64,000 bases of DNA, taken from the NCBI RefSeq assembly GCF_000223905.1, contig NC_015948.1, forward strand, positions 2,356,001 through 2,420,000, read 5' to 3'. Shown here in pieces: positions 16,051 to 25,156 of the stretch. This DNA is from Haloarcula hispanica ATCC 33960. Lineage in GTDB: Archaea; Halobacteriota; Halobacteria; Halobacteriales; Haloarculaceae. Numbering within the stretch: the stretch's first letter is position 1; each line of letters opens with the position of its first letter. Made by a program: the position numbers and the translations under genes. The notes below the pieces were generated by a model. The model worked only from the letters and a program-made list of their open reading frames with translations, had not been told where the DNA came from and did not search any database.

Positions 16051-16493
16051 CGCTCCGCCTCCAGTGTCACCGTCACGCTCCCCCGTGTTCCGGAGACAGC
16101 GACGACGGTCGGACTGCCGCTCTGCCACTCGCCTTCGAAGGTATCGACTCTGTCGGGCAACAATGGCTGTGTTCGGCCGCCGATTTCGGGGTCGGGATGG
16201 TCGAGGACGAGAGCATCCCCGTCAGTCCGGATGCTGTATCCTGCGCCGTCGATGGTCTCCGGCAGCGAAACCCGAACAGTGGCCGAGACGGCCCGAGCAT
16301 CCGGCGGGATAGCCTGCTCGACGCGGGCCGTGGCTTCGGCGAGCGTCCGGTCGCCGAGTTCCGCCCCAACGGCGGATTGGTACGCTGGGACAGTGCCGCC
16401 GTACAGCGTAGTCGTCACTAGTCCGATGTACAGCAGCACCAGTCCCATGCTCAGCAGTTTCTCGACGACGGTGCTGAGCGCACGGTTATCCAT
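16047..16493 (-). CDS. Pilin-like protein of the tad operon
   Basis: A 148-residue protein, MDNRALSTVVEKLLSMG at the start, with one hydrophobic helix (about 9-32) and a small external domain. The N-terminal ALSTVVEK pattern resembles the cleavage region of archaeal type III-signal (pilin-like) proteins. ATG 16493 overlaps the previous gene by 8 bp, matching the rest of the operon. Function not known beyond its link to the pilus-like machinery. Confidence 0.8.
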   Translation of the reverse strand: MDNRALSTVVEKLLSMGLVLLYIGLVTTTLYGGTVPAYQSAVGAELGDRTLAEATARVEQAIPPDARAVSATVRVSLPETIDGAGYSIRTDGDALVLDHPDPEIGGRTQPLLPDRVDTFEGEWQSGSPTVVAVSGTRGSVTVTLEAER

Positions 16494-17211
16494 GCCCCAC
16501 CTCCGTCCGCATATCGTGGCGGACCAGATACAGCGTCCGGCGGCCCGGGAACGTCGCCACGACGCTCTGAACGCCGTCGCCGTCGATATCCCTGACTCGC
16601 GTGGTTGCGCCGACACGCTGGAAGGACTCGGTAAACGGACGGGGCGTCTCCGTCTCGATAGCCACGCTATAGTTGTCGGCCGGGAGCCGTTCGCGTTCGT
16701 GGCTGACGTTCTGGCGGATATGTGCGGAGACGCCGCCCGTTCCGGACACCGTGCCGCCGCTGGCGTTGACGAGCGGTGCACCGACGATGACCGCCGTGTC
16801 GTCCCGCGTCGCCGTCACCGGCGGGTCCGATTCGAGCCAGGCGTTGCCCGCTGTCCCGCGGACGACACTGCCCCCGAGAAACCGAACGCGGCTGTCGCCG
16901 GAGTCGTACACTATCGCGTCGATGGGAACCGTCCGCTGAACTCCCGAATCGTTGAGGACTCGGAGTTCCCGCTCCGCAGTGGTCAGCCGCCCCGCAGTAA
17001 ACCGGACGCGAGCAGTCTGGTGGCCCGTCTGCTCGACCGGCCGGAACGTCGTCTCGAACGTGTTGGCGACGCGGGTCTCATCGGCAGTCGCAGTGTGGCC
17101 GTCGACGACGGTCCCGACGACAGCCGTCAGTCCACCGAGCGCGACGACGGTCAGTCCCAGCAGCAACACCACGCCGACGACGTGTGACTGAGCGTCGGTG
17201 TCGGGAATCAA
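16486..17211 (-). CDS. Type IV pilin-like protein, first of the pilin block
   Basis: A 241-residue protein with an archaeal pilin N-terminus: DAQSHVVGVVLLLGLTVVALGG followed by a large external domain (about 45-241). The charged stretch before the hydrophobic helix fits class III signal cleavage by a PibD-type peptidase. It is the largest pilin-like product here and may be the main subunit. The ATG at 17211 overlaps the TadC remnant stop. If TadA and TadC are non-functional it cannot be assembled by this locus alone. Confidence 0.82.
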   Translation of the reverse strand: MIPDTDAQSHVVGVVLLLGLTVVALGGLTAVVGTVVDGHTATADETRVANTFETTFRPVEQTGHQTARVRFTAGRLTTAERELRVLNDSGVQRTVPIDAIVYDSGDSRVRFLGGSVVRGTAGNAWLESDPPVTATRDDTAVIVGAPLVNASGGTVSGTGGVSAHIRQNVSHERERLPADNYSVAIETETPRPFTESFQRVGATTRVRDIDGDGVQSVVATFPGRRTLYLVRHDMRTEVGHG

Positions 17212-18568
17212 ATCAGACCAGCCCCCGCGAAAACGACGTAGGCGACGAGTACCAGCCCCGAGGAGTGTAACAGCGCTTCGTAGACGCCGCGACTCGCCGT
17301 GCCGGCGAACCAGCCACAGGCCAGCATCGTCGCCTGCGTGACGACGTAGAACCGATGTTGCTCCCGTGCGGGTTTGATTGCGGTCGGGTCGAAGGCGATG
17401 TTGGCACCGCCCGAGACGGCAGATAGTTGCGCGAAGCTATCGAGGACGGAAACGTTGACAGCGACGGTGATCCCGATGACGAGCAGCGCCGTCGTCCAGC
17501 CGACCGCAACGTAGACGAGCAGGGCCGATCGGATTGATTTCCGGAGGTGATAGAGCTGGCCGATTTCGGTCTGGAGCGTTTCGAACACGTCCTCCGCGTC
17601 ACTCCCCGTATCCAGTGCGCCGACGACCAGCCCGATGGTCTGTTCGGCCATCGGCGTGCCGACGCGGTCGACGAACTGGTCTAGCGCCGCAGCCCGGCGG
17701 TCAGCCGCGGCGTCGCCGGGGCTATCGCCCAGCGACAGTGTGAACGCGAGCGACTGGACATCGCTGGCGAGCGCACCGAGTTCCACGTCGTCGGCGACGC
17801 GTCGGACCGCCTCTGGAAACGGGCGGCCCAGCGCGACGTGGCCGGCGACGGCGTGAACGAAGTCCTGAATCTCCCTGTCTTTCGCGTCGTCCGCTCTGGC
17901 CCGGCGGACCGTCACCACGCCGACGGGGACGCCAACGGTAGCATACGAGAGGAGCGCGACGTTGACCGGCCGGTAGCCCAGTGACCAGAGGCCTGCCGCG
18001 ACGACCGCACCCAGCGGCGCGCAGGCGAGAAGCGCGCTCGCAGGGTTCGAGGGGATCGAGGTGAGTATTGCCACGGGACCGTCCGGGAGGCTGTAACTCG
18101 GGGCAGCCGTGTTCCGTGGTCGGAGCGTAGCGACGACAAAGGCTGCCAGCAGCCCAGCAGCCATCACGAACGCCGCGCTCCCGTAGACGACGATGGCACG
18201 GACAGTCGTCTCGCCCAGCGGCGTCGCAACGGGCTCAGAGAGGCCGGGCGCGAGAATACCCATCACGGTGACGATGAGCACCACGAGCGCCGGCAACACC
18301 AGCAACACGACGAATAGCTCCGCAAGCAGTTCGAGATAGCCGGTCGCCCGCTCGTGCTGCCGGCTCTGCTCGTGGGAGAGCAAGCGGCCCTCCATCTCCA
18401 AGTACCCCTCAAGCGCCTCGGCGCTCTGGTTCGCGTGTTCGCGGAACTTCAGCAGAAACGGTGCAAGCAGGTCCCGTGAAGGGGTTTCGCTAGCGACTCG
18501 TTCGATACCGGTGTCGAGACTGCCGGTGAGAATGCCCTGATTGAGTGCGCGCCGGAAGGCGGTGGTAA
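17208..18568 (-). pseudogene. tadC: 5'-truncated TadC-like membrane protein (type II/IV secretion system F family)
   Basis: The reading frame encodes the C-terminal part of an archaeal TadC/GspF-like platform protein. It has two T2SSF regions, one ending VKFRE-like (seen here as LLKFREHANQSAEALEGYLEM-side sequence, 18396-18470) and one around FVHAVAGHVALGRPFPEAVRR, plus about seven hydrophobic spans. Homologous-looking sequence continues in frame upstream of any good start, to about 18568 (TTAFRRALNQGILTGSL), then hits AT-rich DNA and a stop at 18597-18599. The only in-frame starts left are weak (TTG 18401, ATG 18395). I read this as a gene whose 5' end was removed when the Hachiman island arrived. 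Confidence 0.82.
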
Positions 18569-18591
18569 AAAAGGATAAGCTTGATCCAGTT

Positions 18592-21198
18592 CTACTTTAA
18601 TATTCCTTGTTTCTTTAAATGTGTTTCATAGAAATCTGGAATCTTATCTTTGTTAGAGTTCAAATATTGGGTTACGTCATCAACATTTGATGGTATATAT
18701 ACATCTACTGCGACGGAGCGATCAACCCCTTTTGTAATCAGAGTTATTTCATTAGTATCCATCGTTCCCAAATCAAGCATCTGATCAAATTTTTGCATCC
18801 ATTGAGTGTCATCCCTATCCAAACTCTCTAAAACCTTCACTAAAATACTGAAATACTTCACGAGGACGAACTGAATGTCATTATCCACTAATTCAAAAAG
18901 GTTAGATATGGAATCATTAACCCCTTTATCATCAACAGCATCTGAGTCTATTCGATTCTGAACCATTCGCTTATACGATTTCCCTTGTAACCATTGATTA
19001 GCCGCAAAAATTATTGGCCCAATCTGGTTCTCGGCTTCATTCTCCGGAGGATCAATACCGTTAGATCGATCGTACGTGAATTTAAATATCCGATTCAATT
19101 CCTTACAAATCTTCTCTAATTTCTCATAGCTAAACCCTCCCCTTCCCTTAGCAACTATCCAATCAGTAGGATTTTCTTTCACTTGTTTATATAATTGATT
19201 CTGTAATATTGGATCGGTAGTTGGGGACTTTTTTGCAATTTCTTTTGGTATTTCAATAGATTTGAGAGTTTCCTCAAGTACAAACCGTATTTTCTCTCTA
19301 TCGTTTTGATTCACACCATTTTCTTCTAAATACCTATCAACGCTGTCAGGGTCTCTTAAAAACCGATTTCTCAGTAATATTCCAGTGTAGCGCAAACTAC
19401 CATCATCTTCTTCAATTATATTCTCTTTGGTTAATGTATCAATCAGTTCATCTGGCCGATTTAGAGCATTTTCAGTAACTGGTTCTACTTCCTTTTCTTC
19501 AGCGTTCTCAAATTGTTCTTGAGCCCACTCATCGTCCTCTGTTGTTATGCAGTATATTGAACCATACAGTTTGGTGTCTAACCTGCCGACACGACCAATT
19601 AGGTTATTAAAGTCAAAGCTAGTGAGGTCATCTTGCCCTTTTTTATCCCCTACCAAAAAGATCTTTTCTGCGGGTAGGCTAACACCTTGCAGTAGCGTTG
19701 GTGTACTTACAATTGTATCCAGAGAATCTTCCTCTCTGTATATTCTCTCAATTTCTTCCCGAGCAATTTTTGGGACCATTCCATGATGATATGCTAATCC
19801 GGATTCGACACAGTTCGCAAGCGAGTATTCCTCATGGATACTATCTCTGAGAAATTGGACAAGATCGTCAATATCTTCTGAGTCAGCAGTATTCTTTCGG
19901 TTTTCGGCTATCTTGGTAGCCCGATCTTCGGCGAAATCACGCCTACTTGCATAAATTATATTTTTAGAGTTGCTTGCAAATTCATCTAAGATGTGAGGTA
20001 ACGAGTTCTTTTTATTGTCATTGAAATCTGAGAAAGTAACTTGTTCAGGCTCCGGTACTTTAGTTGTCAGCGGTTCACCAGAAGGGCTATAAATGGTAGC
20101 ATTCATCAATCTTTGGCCTGGTGCATTCCCTCCGCCCCTCTGAAACTCAAGTATAGCTTTTAATTGTAAAACCGGAGCGAATTTTGTTTCGATTTCTTTC
20201 ACATCACGGTCAGTGAGTGATGATAAAGTGACGCCAGAATTTTTTAAATATGGTCCTGCGGCTACTATTTGGGCGCGGGGCCAGTATGTAGTCAATGACT
20301 CAATAATACTCTCGAAGATAACGCCTCTTTCTCCAGATTCAAGATTTTGAATTTCATCAAAGAACACAAGCGATGGGGATATTGATGACCGGTTTTCTTC
20401 CGAAAGTAAATTCAGACATCTCTCTGGCGTAACTACAAGAAAGGTTGTTTCGTTATTTTTTTCTTCGTTAGTTTCAGTAAAATGCGCACCTGTTTCGATA
20501 CTTGCATCTGGGAATCTCTCAGATAATTTTCGACAAACCTCGCTGATTAGTGCTTTAGTCGGGACAACATAAATTGTGTCAAATTTATTTTGCTCGCTAA
20601 TTTTAGAATTTATGTATTCACGAATTATAAAAGACTTGCCAGAAGATGTTGGCCCTGAAATTGCCACATCTTTTCCCTTATTCAGCGAATCATAGATTTC
20701 ATTTTGAAAGGCTGAGAGAACAGTGTCCCGATCGATCTGATATTCTTGTTTGCTAGTCTGTAATTCAGCATTAAGAATTGGATCATATGAGTTGAAGATC
20801 CCCGTTTCAAAGGAATTAGTCTGGATATGTCCATTATTTTCATAAGAATCTGATCCTTGTATTTCCCCTCCTTCTTCATCACGCACATTCTCAAATGCTG
20901 GTAAGTTTCCAAGCCTGGATAGGACGATATATAAGTACTGTTTATAAACACTTTTATCGGGGCTATTTTTATTTCTTATGTAAGAAAGAGTTGCTAATGC
21001 TAAGGCTTTTTTCCTATCGTTTTCGTCATCGCTATTTGCTAAGTAGGAAGCTAACCAGACTGACCTATGTAGTTCTTCATCAGTTACTGGATATAGAGTA
21101 GAATATGGGACTCCTAAATCATTTTTTAATAATTCTTCTATAAGCTTATCAATTGTAGAATTAAAGAATTCGGCCTCTGCAGGGCTATTTTCGGTCAT
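18592..21198 (-). CDS. hamB: HamB-like DEAD/DEAH-box helicase of a Hachiman system
   Basis: An 868-residue superfamily 2 helicase. Visible motifs: Walker A SGPTSSGKS (181-189), motif Ia VVPTKALISEV (211-221), TPERCLNLL (257-265), DEIQ box (281-284), YHHGMV (470-475), motif V STPTLLQGVSLPA (498-510) and motif VI NLIGRVGRLD (532-541). The C-terminal 300 residues are helical and carry no known catalytic motif. Size and order after a HamA gene fit HamB, which in characterised Hachiman systems senses phage DNA damage and controls the HamA nuclease. Its ATG overlaps the hamA stop. Codon use is strongly AT-biased compared with the flanking genes. A related AbpB-type call is the alternative. Confidence 0.85.
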   Translation of the reverse strand: MTENSPAEAEFFNSTIDKLIEELLKNDLGVPYSTLYPVTDEELHRSVWLASYLANSDDENDRKKALALATLSYIRNKNSPDKSVYKQYLYIVLSRLGNLPAFENVRDEEGGEIQGSDSYENNGHIQTNSFETGIFNSYDPILNAELQTSKQEYQIDRDTVLSAFQNEIYDSLNKGKDVAISGPTSSGKSFIIREYINSKISEQNKFDTIYVVPTKALISEVCRKLSERFPDASIETGAHFTETNEEKNNETTFLVVTPERCLNLLSEENRSSISPSLVFFDEIQNLESGERGVIFESIIESLTTYWPRAQIVAAGPYLKNSGVTLSSLTDRDVKEIETKFAPVLQLKAILEFQRGGGNAPGQRLMNATIYSPSGEPLTTKVPEPEQVTFSDFNDNKKNSLPHILDEFASNSKNIIYASRRDFAEDRATKIAENRKNTADSEDIDDLVQFLRDSIHEEYSLANCVESGLAYHHGMVPKIAREEIERIYREEDSLDTIVSTPTLLQGVSLPAEKIFLVGDKKGQDDLTSFDFNNLIGRVGRLDTKLYGSIYCITTEDDEWAQEQFENAEEKEVEPVTENALNRPDELIDTLTKENIIEEDDGSLRYTGILLRNRFLRDPDSVDRYLEENGVNQNDREKIRFVLEETLKSIEIPKEIAKKSPTTDPILQNQLYKQVKENPTDWIVAKGRGGFSYEKLEKICKELNRIFKFTYDRSNGIDPPENEAENQIGPIIFAANQWLQGKSYKRMVQNRIDSDAVDDKGVNDSISNLFELVDNDIQFVLVKYFSILVKVLESLDRDDTQWMQKFDQMLDLGTMDTNEITLITKGVDRSVAVDVYIPSNVDDVTQYLNSNKDKIPDFYETHLKKQGILK

Positions 21199-22106
21199 TG
21201 ATTGGTATAAGGGTAAATTTGCTGTTTTAGCGTCTCTTGGAGGTTTGTTGTATCATCAACGGGCATCAACATCATGATAGCCCAGTGCTTGTTTACATTA
21301 GGATAATTTTCTTCAATCTTCTCTTCAATGTATTCACCTACGTCGTATTTTTTAATTTCAGATATAATCTCATCTCTTAATTCTGATCTTGTCAAGTTAG
21401 ATTCTTGGACATTTTGTAATTTGGCAGATTCATAACAAATAAACATTGGGTGAATAGTTCTATGTTCGCCTGGTCCTGAAGTTAAAACCTTGCTTAGTTC
21501 TTTTACTTCTTCTTTATTCAAATCCTGAGGTAAATTATTGGAAGCAACCGTTAATTCATGTTTACGCATCTGAGTTCCTTCAGGACTATAAAATCTATTG
21601 ATACTGTTCAATGAGTCTTTTATCGCTTCTGATCGCTGACCCTTGATTTTCGACTCACCGATTGCGAGGGATTTTTCACCATCAAAGTGGCCGTAAAACA
21701 GACCATCGGAACCCTTCACTTCATCGTTTGCATTTTGCGTCCATGCGACTTTGTGACTTGCGATTGGCAGGTCAAGAAGGGCTTCAACAAATGCAAATAG
21801 AATCAGTTCTCCATAGATTCCTTCATTCTCTGCGTTTAATTTGTAAGCAGACTTTGTTTGTGCTTCATAGTGTGCATCTTCCGTTTGTTTCACTTCTTCC
21901 TCAGATAAGACATAGTACTTGAATTTCTTTCTTAAGAAATTTATAAACGACGTATAATCTAGTGTATCTACACCTGGGGAAACACAATATCTGCTAATTC
22001 TTATATTATCTGATGTTTTCTCATCAACTTCAAATATATGTTCAAGCAATTCTGCCTCCTGAATGACTGTTTTAGAGGCCCAGTGGTCATCAGGAAGTTG
22101 AGACAT
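21195..22106 (-). CDS. hamA: HamA-like nuclease (DUF1837) of a Hachiman system
   Basis: A 303-residue protein with the DUF1837/HamA pattern. NEGIYGELILFAFVE (94-108) is followed by a PD-(D/E)xK-like nuclease core: D134 in GSDGLFYG and the E-x-K pair E151/K153 in AIGESKIKG. A helical C-terminus follows. HamA is the effector nuclease of Hachiman and is held in check by HamB. The order HamA then HamB with an ATGA overlap is the standard layout. Start ATG 22106 fits a TATA box 27-30 bp upstream and lies inside an inverted repeat. AT-rich composition indicates recent acquisition. The E. coli AbpA family is a close alternative name for the same kind of protein. Confidence 0.85.
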   Translation of the reverse strand: MSQLPDDHWASKTVIQEAELLEHIFEVDEKTSDNIRISRYCVSPGVDTLDYTSFINFLRKKFKYYVLSEEEVKQTEDAHYEAQTKSAYKLNAENEGIYGELILFAFVEALLDLPIASHKVAWTQNANDEVKGSDGLFYGHFDGEKSLAIGESKIKGQRSEAIKDSLNSINRFYSPEGTQMRKHELTVASNNLPQDLNKEEVKELSKVLTSGPGEHRTIHPMFICYESAKLQNVQESNLTRSELRDEIISEIKKYDVGEYIEEKIEENYPNVNKHWAIMMLMPVDDTTNLQETLKQQIYPYTNQ

Positions 22107-22120
22107 ATCGCATGATATGT
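22103..22120. repeat. Perfect inverted repeat over the hamA start codon
   Basis: The arms ACATATC and GATATGT are separated by GCAT and include the hamA ATG (22104-22106). With a leaderless start, a protein bound here would block transcription initiation; alternatively the repeat could form a small RNA hairpin at the 5' end. Confidence 0.6.
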
Positions 22121-22130
22121 ATACTCTTAT

Positions 22131-22138
22131 GTATTAAA
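22131..22138 (-). promoter_or_regulatory. TATA box of hamAB
   Basis: On the minus strand the sequence TTTAATAC is centred about 28 bp upstream of the hamA ATG, the spacing for a leaderless haloarchaeal promoter. The island therefore carries its own promoter. Confidence 0.6.
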
Positions 22139-22149
22139 ACATGGGCAAT

Positions 22150-23496
22150 TCAGACATACGCTTTCATTCGCAAGCTTGCTTTGGTTTCGAGGGTATACAT
22201 TCGAATTGCATCGCCCGACTGTTTCCGGATGGAGATGTGTGGACCGCCTTCGCTAATAGTCGGCAAGGCAACTGCACAGCGGATGGTGTCGTCGGCGTCG
22301 TGGAGGCTGTCCCCGTCCGGGTCGATGTTGACCTTCGCGCTCGGGTTCGAGGCGTTGAGTTCGACGCCGTCGTCGGCGGCCAGTTGCGTGACGACGTTGA
22401 CGAAGGCCGCCTCGGAGTCGAAGGCGAGGTTGGTCGGCACCCGGCCGTCGTGGCCGAGATCGGCGCGTGGGAGGACCTTCACGCGCTCGTCGACGCGGTT
22501 CGCCTCGATGTCTTCCAGCGTGTGGTCCCGGATGGGAACGGTGAGCTTTCCGTAGCCGACGAGGTCTCGAAGCACGTAGTACAGCAGGTCGTCGAGGCGG
22601 TCGTCGGCGAACCGATGGTCGACCGGCGGCACGGCCAGGTCGAGTTCGGCCAGCGCCGACCGCAGCCGGTAGCGGGCGGCGTCGACCCACTCGGTCGTGT
22701 TGCGGACGGTTAGCTGCCGGGCCAGGAGCGAGCGGGCACGCTCCCGCACGAACTCGACACGGTCCTGAACGACGCCGTCGACGCCGGTTTCCCAGACGCG
22801 CTCCTTGCACACCTCGATGAGTTGCTCGTCGCCGGGGAGCAGGTCCGGCTCTCGAACCGCGTACTTCGTCGTGAACGGGTCGGCACCGAGGAGATGCTCG
22901 CGGTAGACGACGACCGGAATCTCGAAGCCCTGAAAACGGACGGTGTGGCGCTCGACACGCTCGCTCGCGAACCGGTTAAGATACGCCGGGTCCGGGCCAA
23001 GGTCAGTCTCCGCCGGAGCGTAATCGTCAGTGTGGACGACGACGCCGTCGTCGGTCACGTCAGCAACGTCGATGCGGGAATCCAGCGCGTATGGGGTCAG
23101 GTCGTCGAAACACGCCAGCGACGAGAGCGCATGGTACTCGATTCGACGGCGGCTCGCTGGCGACGCGTCGATCAGTCGGTCGATTACCCGGCGGTGTTTC
23201 GCGTCGAACCCCCCGTTCATCCGCTCGACGGCCCCCTCACGCGTCCGCGGTCGCTCGATGTTCGCACCTGCGAAGTGTGATTCGACAGTCGACAGTGCGT
23301 CAGCCTCTGCCGCTGAAAGTACCGGATCACGGACATCGTACCGGAACCCGCTGCGTTCCCGTCGGACGGTCACGACGACGCCCGGATACACCTCGTCTTG
23401 CTCACGAACGTCCGGCGCGTACCAGGCGTCGGCGGCGTCCGGTGGCGTCGGTGCGGGAACCACCGGTGCGGTCTCCGTGCCAGCCTGTGCGGTCAT
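22150..23496 (-). pseudogene. tadA: 3'-truncated TadA-like secretion ATPase lacking its catalytic core
   Basis: The frame encodes 448 residues. Residues 1-431 match the N-terminal part of archaeal type II/IV secretion (TadA/GspE-like) ATPases, ending with the conserved approach to the ATPase core (GGPHISIRKQSGDAI). Immediately after this, where the Walker A, Asp box, Walker B and His box should follow, the frame runs 17 residues of unrelated sequence and stops at 22150. No P-loop is present anywhere in it. The promoter side is intact, with a TATA box 27 bp before ATG 23496. I conclude the catalytic half was lost at the island junction, so the product should be inactive. Confidence 0.85.
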
Positions 23497-23780
23497 ACGC
23501 AGTTTTAAACTAGCTATTGTACTTAAAGTTGTAGACTTAGTTTTGCGGAATTTAATTAAAATATAATCTCCCTATATGGAGAATGTGAGTTGGAGTACAG
23601 ACCATGAAAACACTCTGTCAGCATAGAGGCATACGAGCACAATAGGGGTGTCTGATAACATCAAAAAACCACTAATTAGGAGATATGATCCCGCTTTCGG
23701 GTCCGCTCTCTCCCATAACTCGGTGTTTCGAGATATGCACCAGAATTATCATAACTGTGCCAGCGGATCAGTTCACGTGG
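23497..23780. other. AT-rich divergent intergenic region
   Basis: This 284-bp region separates the tadA remnant from the Tat-exported protein gene. It contains the tadA TATA box and an AT-rich stretch with a CTCC-CTATAT-GGAG inverted repeat near 23570. The plus-strand frame open here upstream of 23781 does not look coding. Confidence 0.4.
23521..23528 (-). promoter_or_regulatory. TATA box of the tadA remnant
   Basis: CTTTAAGT on the minus strand is centred 28 bp upstream of the ATG at 23496. It probably still drives transcription through the remnant into hamAB. Confidence 0.55.
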
Positions 23781-24395
23781 ATGAAAGGAAAGGAGTCAGC
23801 GACGAGCAACGATAGCACAAAATCGGCAACTACCACACGACGACGGCTCCTCAAAGGAACACTTGGCACAGCAGTGACCGCGGCCGCGGTTCCGAGCCTG
23901 AGCGGCGTCGCGGCGGCCCACTTCCCGGTCGAGATCACGGTCGACGTCCAGCCCGAGAACGCGGAGAACTTCATCGACCTGTCGGAACACGACACCATCA
24001 CCGTCGCAGTCGAGCAGTCAGAGTTCGTCAACAGCGACGGGGACAGCGAGACCTTCGACCCCACGGAGCGGGCCGTCCGCTATCGGTTCGGCTCGCGTCT
24101 CGCGCTGGAAGACGGCGAGGGGGCGCGTCCCGTCGAGGATGGCGAGATCAGGGAACCGGACGACGATGCTGCGGACGGCCAGGCGTCGCTCGTTCTCACA
24201 TTCCCAGTCGATGAGATGGGCTTCGATGGTGGGGAGGAGACAGCATGGCTGTACTGGGAGCGGGACGAATCCGGGAACCACGGGTACGCGGGCTTCGATT
24301 CCGTGCGGGTGTATCGTGGGCAGCCCGCAAGCCGCTCGTTAATCGAACAGCTACAGCGATTGCTGGGTGGTGAGACAGCGTCCAGTTCTGACTGA
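23781..24395 (+). CDS. Tat-exported protein of unknown function
   Basis: A 204-residue protein with a twin-arginine signal (TTRRRLLKGTLGTAVTAAAV, about residues 17-36) and a probable signal peptidase I site after GVAAA, since no lipobox Cys follows. The mature part is acidic and beta-rich (ITVDVQPENAENFIDLSEHD, then VRYRFGSRLALEDG) and ends with a short helix. I do not recognise a family; the pattern of repeated beta segments could be a small extracellular binding domain. ATG 23781 is chosen because it directly precedes the Tat signal; the longer frame adds a non-native leader. Confidence 0.78.
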   Translation: MKGKESATSNDSTKSATTTRRRLLKGTLGTAVTAAAVPSLSGVAAAHFPVEITVDVQPENAENFIDLSEHDTITVAVEQSEFVNSDGDSETFDPTERAVRYRFGSRLALEDGEGARPVEDGEIREPDDDAADGQASLVLTFPVDEMGFDGGEETAWLYWERDESGNHGYAGFDSVRVYRGQPASRSLIEQLQRLLGGETASSSD

Positions 24396-24478
24396 GCGGC
24401 TGCGAACCGGAGCGGGGCTGTCAGTGCGCCTGTAATCGCAATGCTGGCGACTATATACGTCGACTCCGATGGCACGCT

Positions 24479-25156
24479 ATGGCCATCGTTGCTGAAATCC
24501 TCCTCGCGGACGAGACGCTTCCGCTGGTCGGCGTGGCGGACTCGATTCCGAGCGGCGAACTCTCGATTTCGAACGCCGTCGGCCTCGAAGACGGACGACT
24601 GCTGCTTACAGTTAGCGTCGACGCTGGCTCCCGCGACGCCTTCGAGCGAGAACTCGACGCGCGGCCACAGATCACCGACGCGGCGGATATCGGGCAGACG
24701 GCCGATGGCTGGTTCTACAAGGTGGTCGTCGACAACGCACCGGATCTCATCGCGTCACACGACCCGGAGGAGTTCGAGGGCGTTGCGATGGACGCGACGG
24801 TCACCGGCGACGGGATACGGGAACAGAAGGTGTTCTCCGACTACGACGCGTTCAGTGCGCTACGGGACCGGTGTGCGGTCAACGACATCCCGCTCGAACT
24901 ACTGCACATCGCTTCGGACCCCGAGAACCCCGGGGAACGCGACCAGTTCGGACTCACGGACAGGCAGTATCGGGCGATGTCCGTCGCCCTCTCCTCGGGG
25001 TACTACGACTCACCGCGTCGCTGTTCGACGGCGGAACTCGCCGACAAGCTCGATGTGTCGGCCGCCGCGGCCTCTGACCTCTTGCGTCGAGCCGAAAAAC
25101 AACTCATCAGTTCGACAGTCGGCCCCGACCAGTTCCGGAACGCGCTCGCACAGTAG
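24479..25156 (+). CDS. Bat-type HTH (bacterio-opsin activator-like) regulator
   Basis: A 225-residue protein of the haloarchaeal HTH-10 group. The N-terminal 150 residues form a sensor-like domain of the kind found in Bat-related proteins. The C-terminal HTH runs from FGLTDRQYRAMSVALSSGYY (about 160) through CSTAELADKLDVSAAAASDLLRRAEKQLI. The pattern 'LTDRQ-x-x-A-x-x-GYYDSPR' is diagnostic. The regulated genes are unknown; the neighbours do not suggest a pathway. It stands alone with a short upstream region and likely a leaderless start at ATG 24479. Confidence 0.88.
   Translation: MAIVAEILLADETLPLVGVADSIPSGELSISNAVGLEDGRLLLTVSVDAGSRDAFERELDARPQITDAADIGQTADGWFYKVVVDNAPDLIASHDPEEFEGVAMDATVTGDGIREQKVFSDYDAFSALRDRCAVNDIPLELLHIASDPENPGERDQFGLTDRQYRAMSVALSSGYYDSPRRCSTAELADKLDVSAAAASDLLRRAEKQLISSTVGPDQFRNALAQ

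Larger units (their letters stand above)
18569..22204. mobile_element. AT-rich Hachiman defence island replacing the middle of the tad locus
   Basis: About 3.6 kb of markedly AT-rich DNA with A/T-ending codons sits in GC-rich surroundings. It holds only two overlapping genes (hamA, hamB), with no integrase or transposase. Both edges cut into tad genes: on the left the TadC frame is lost after about 18568, on the right the TadA frame departs from family sequence after about 22204. A 7-bp match, AAGCTTG, occurs at both edges (18577-18583 and 22172-22178); it is too short to prove a target duplication. Boundaries are approximate to a few tens of bases. Confidence 0.78.

Noticed and set aside
15346-16128. 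Longer start for the third pilin-like gene
   Set aside because: The extra 26 codons run through the end of the preceding gene and lack pilin-like features; ATG 16050 overlaps that gene's stop as an ATGA.
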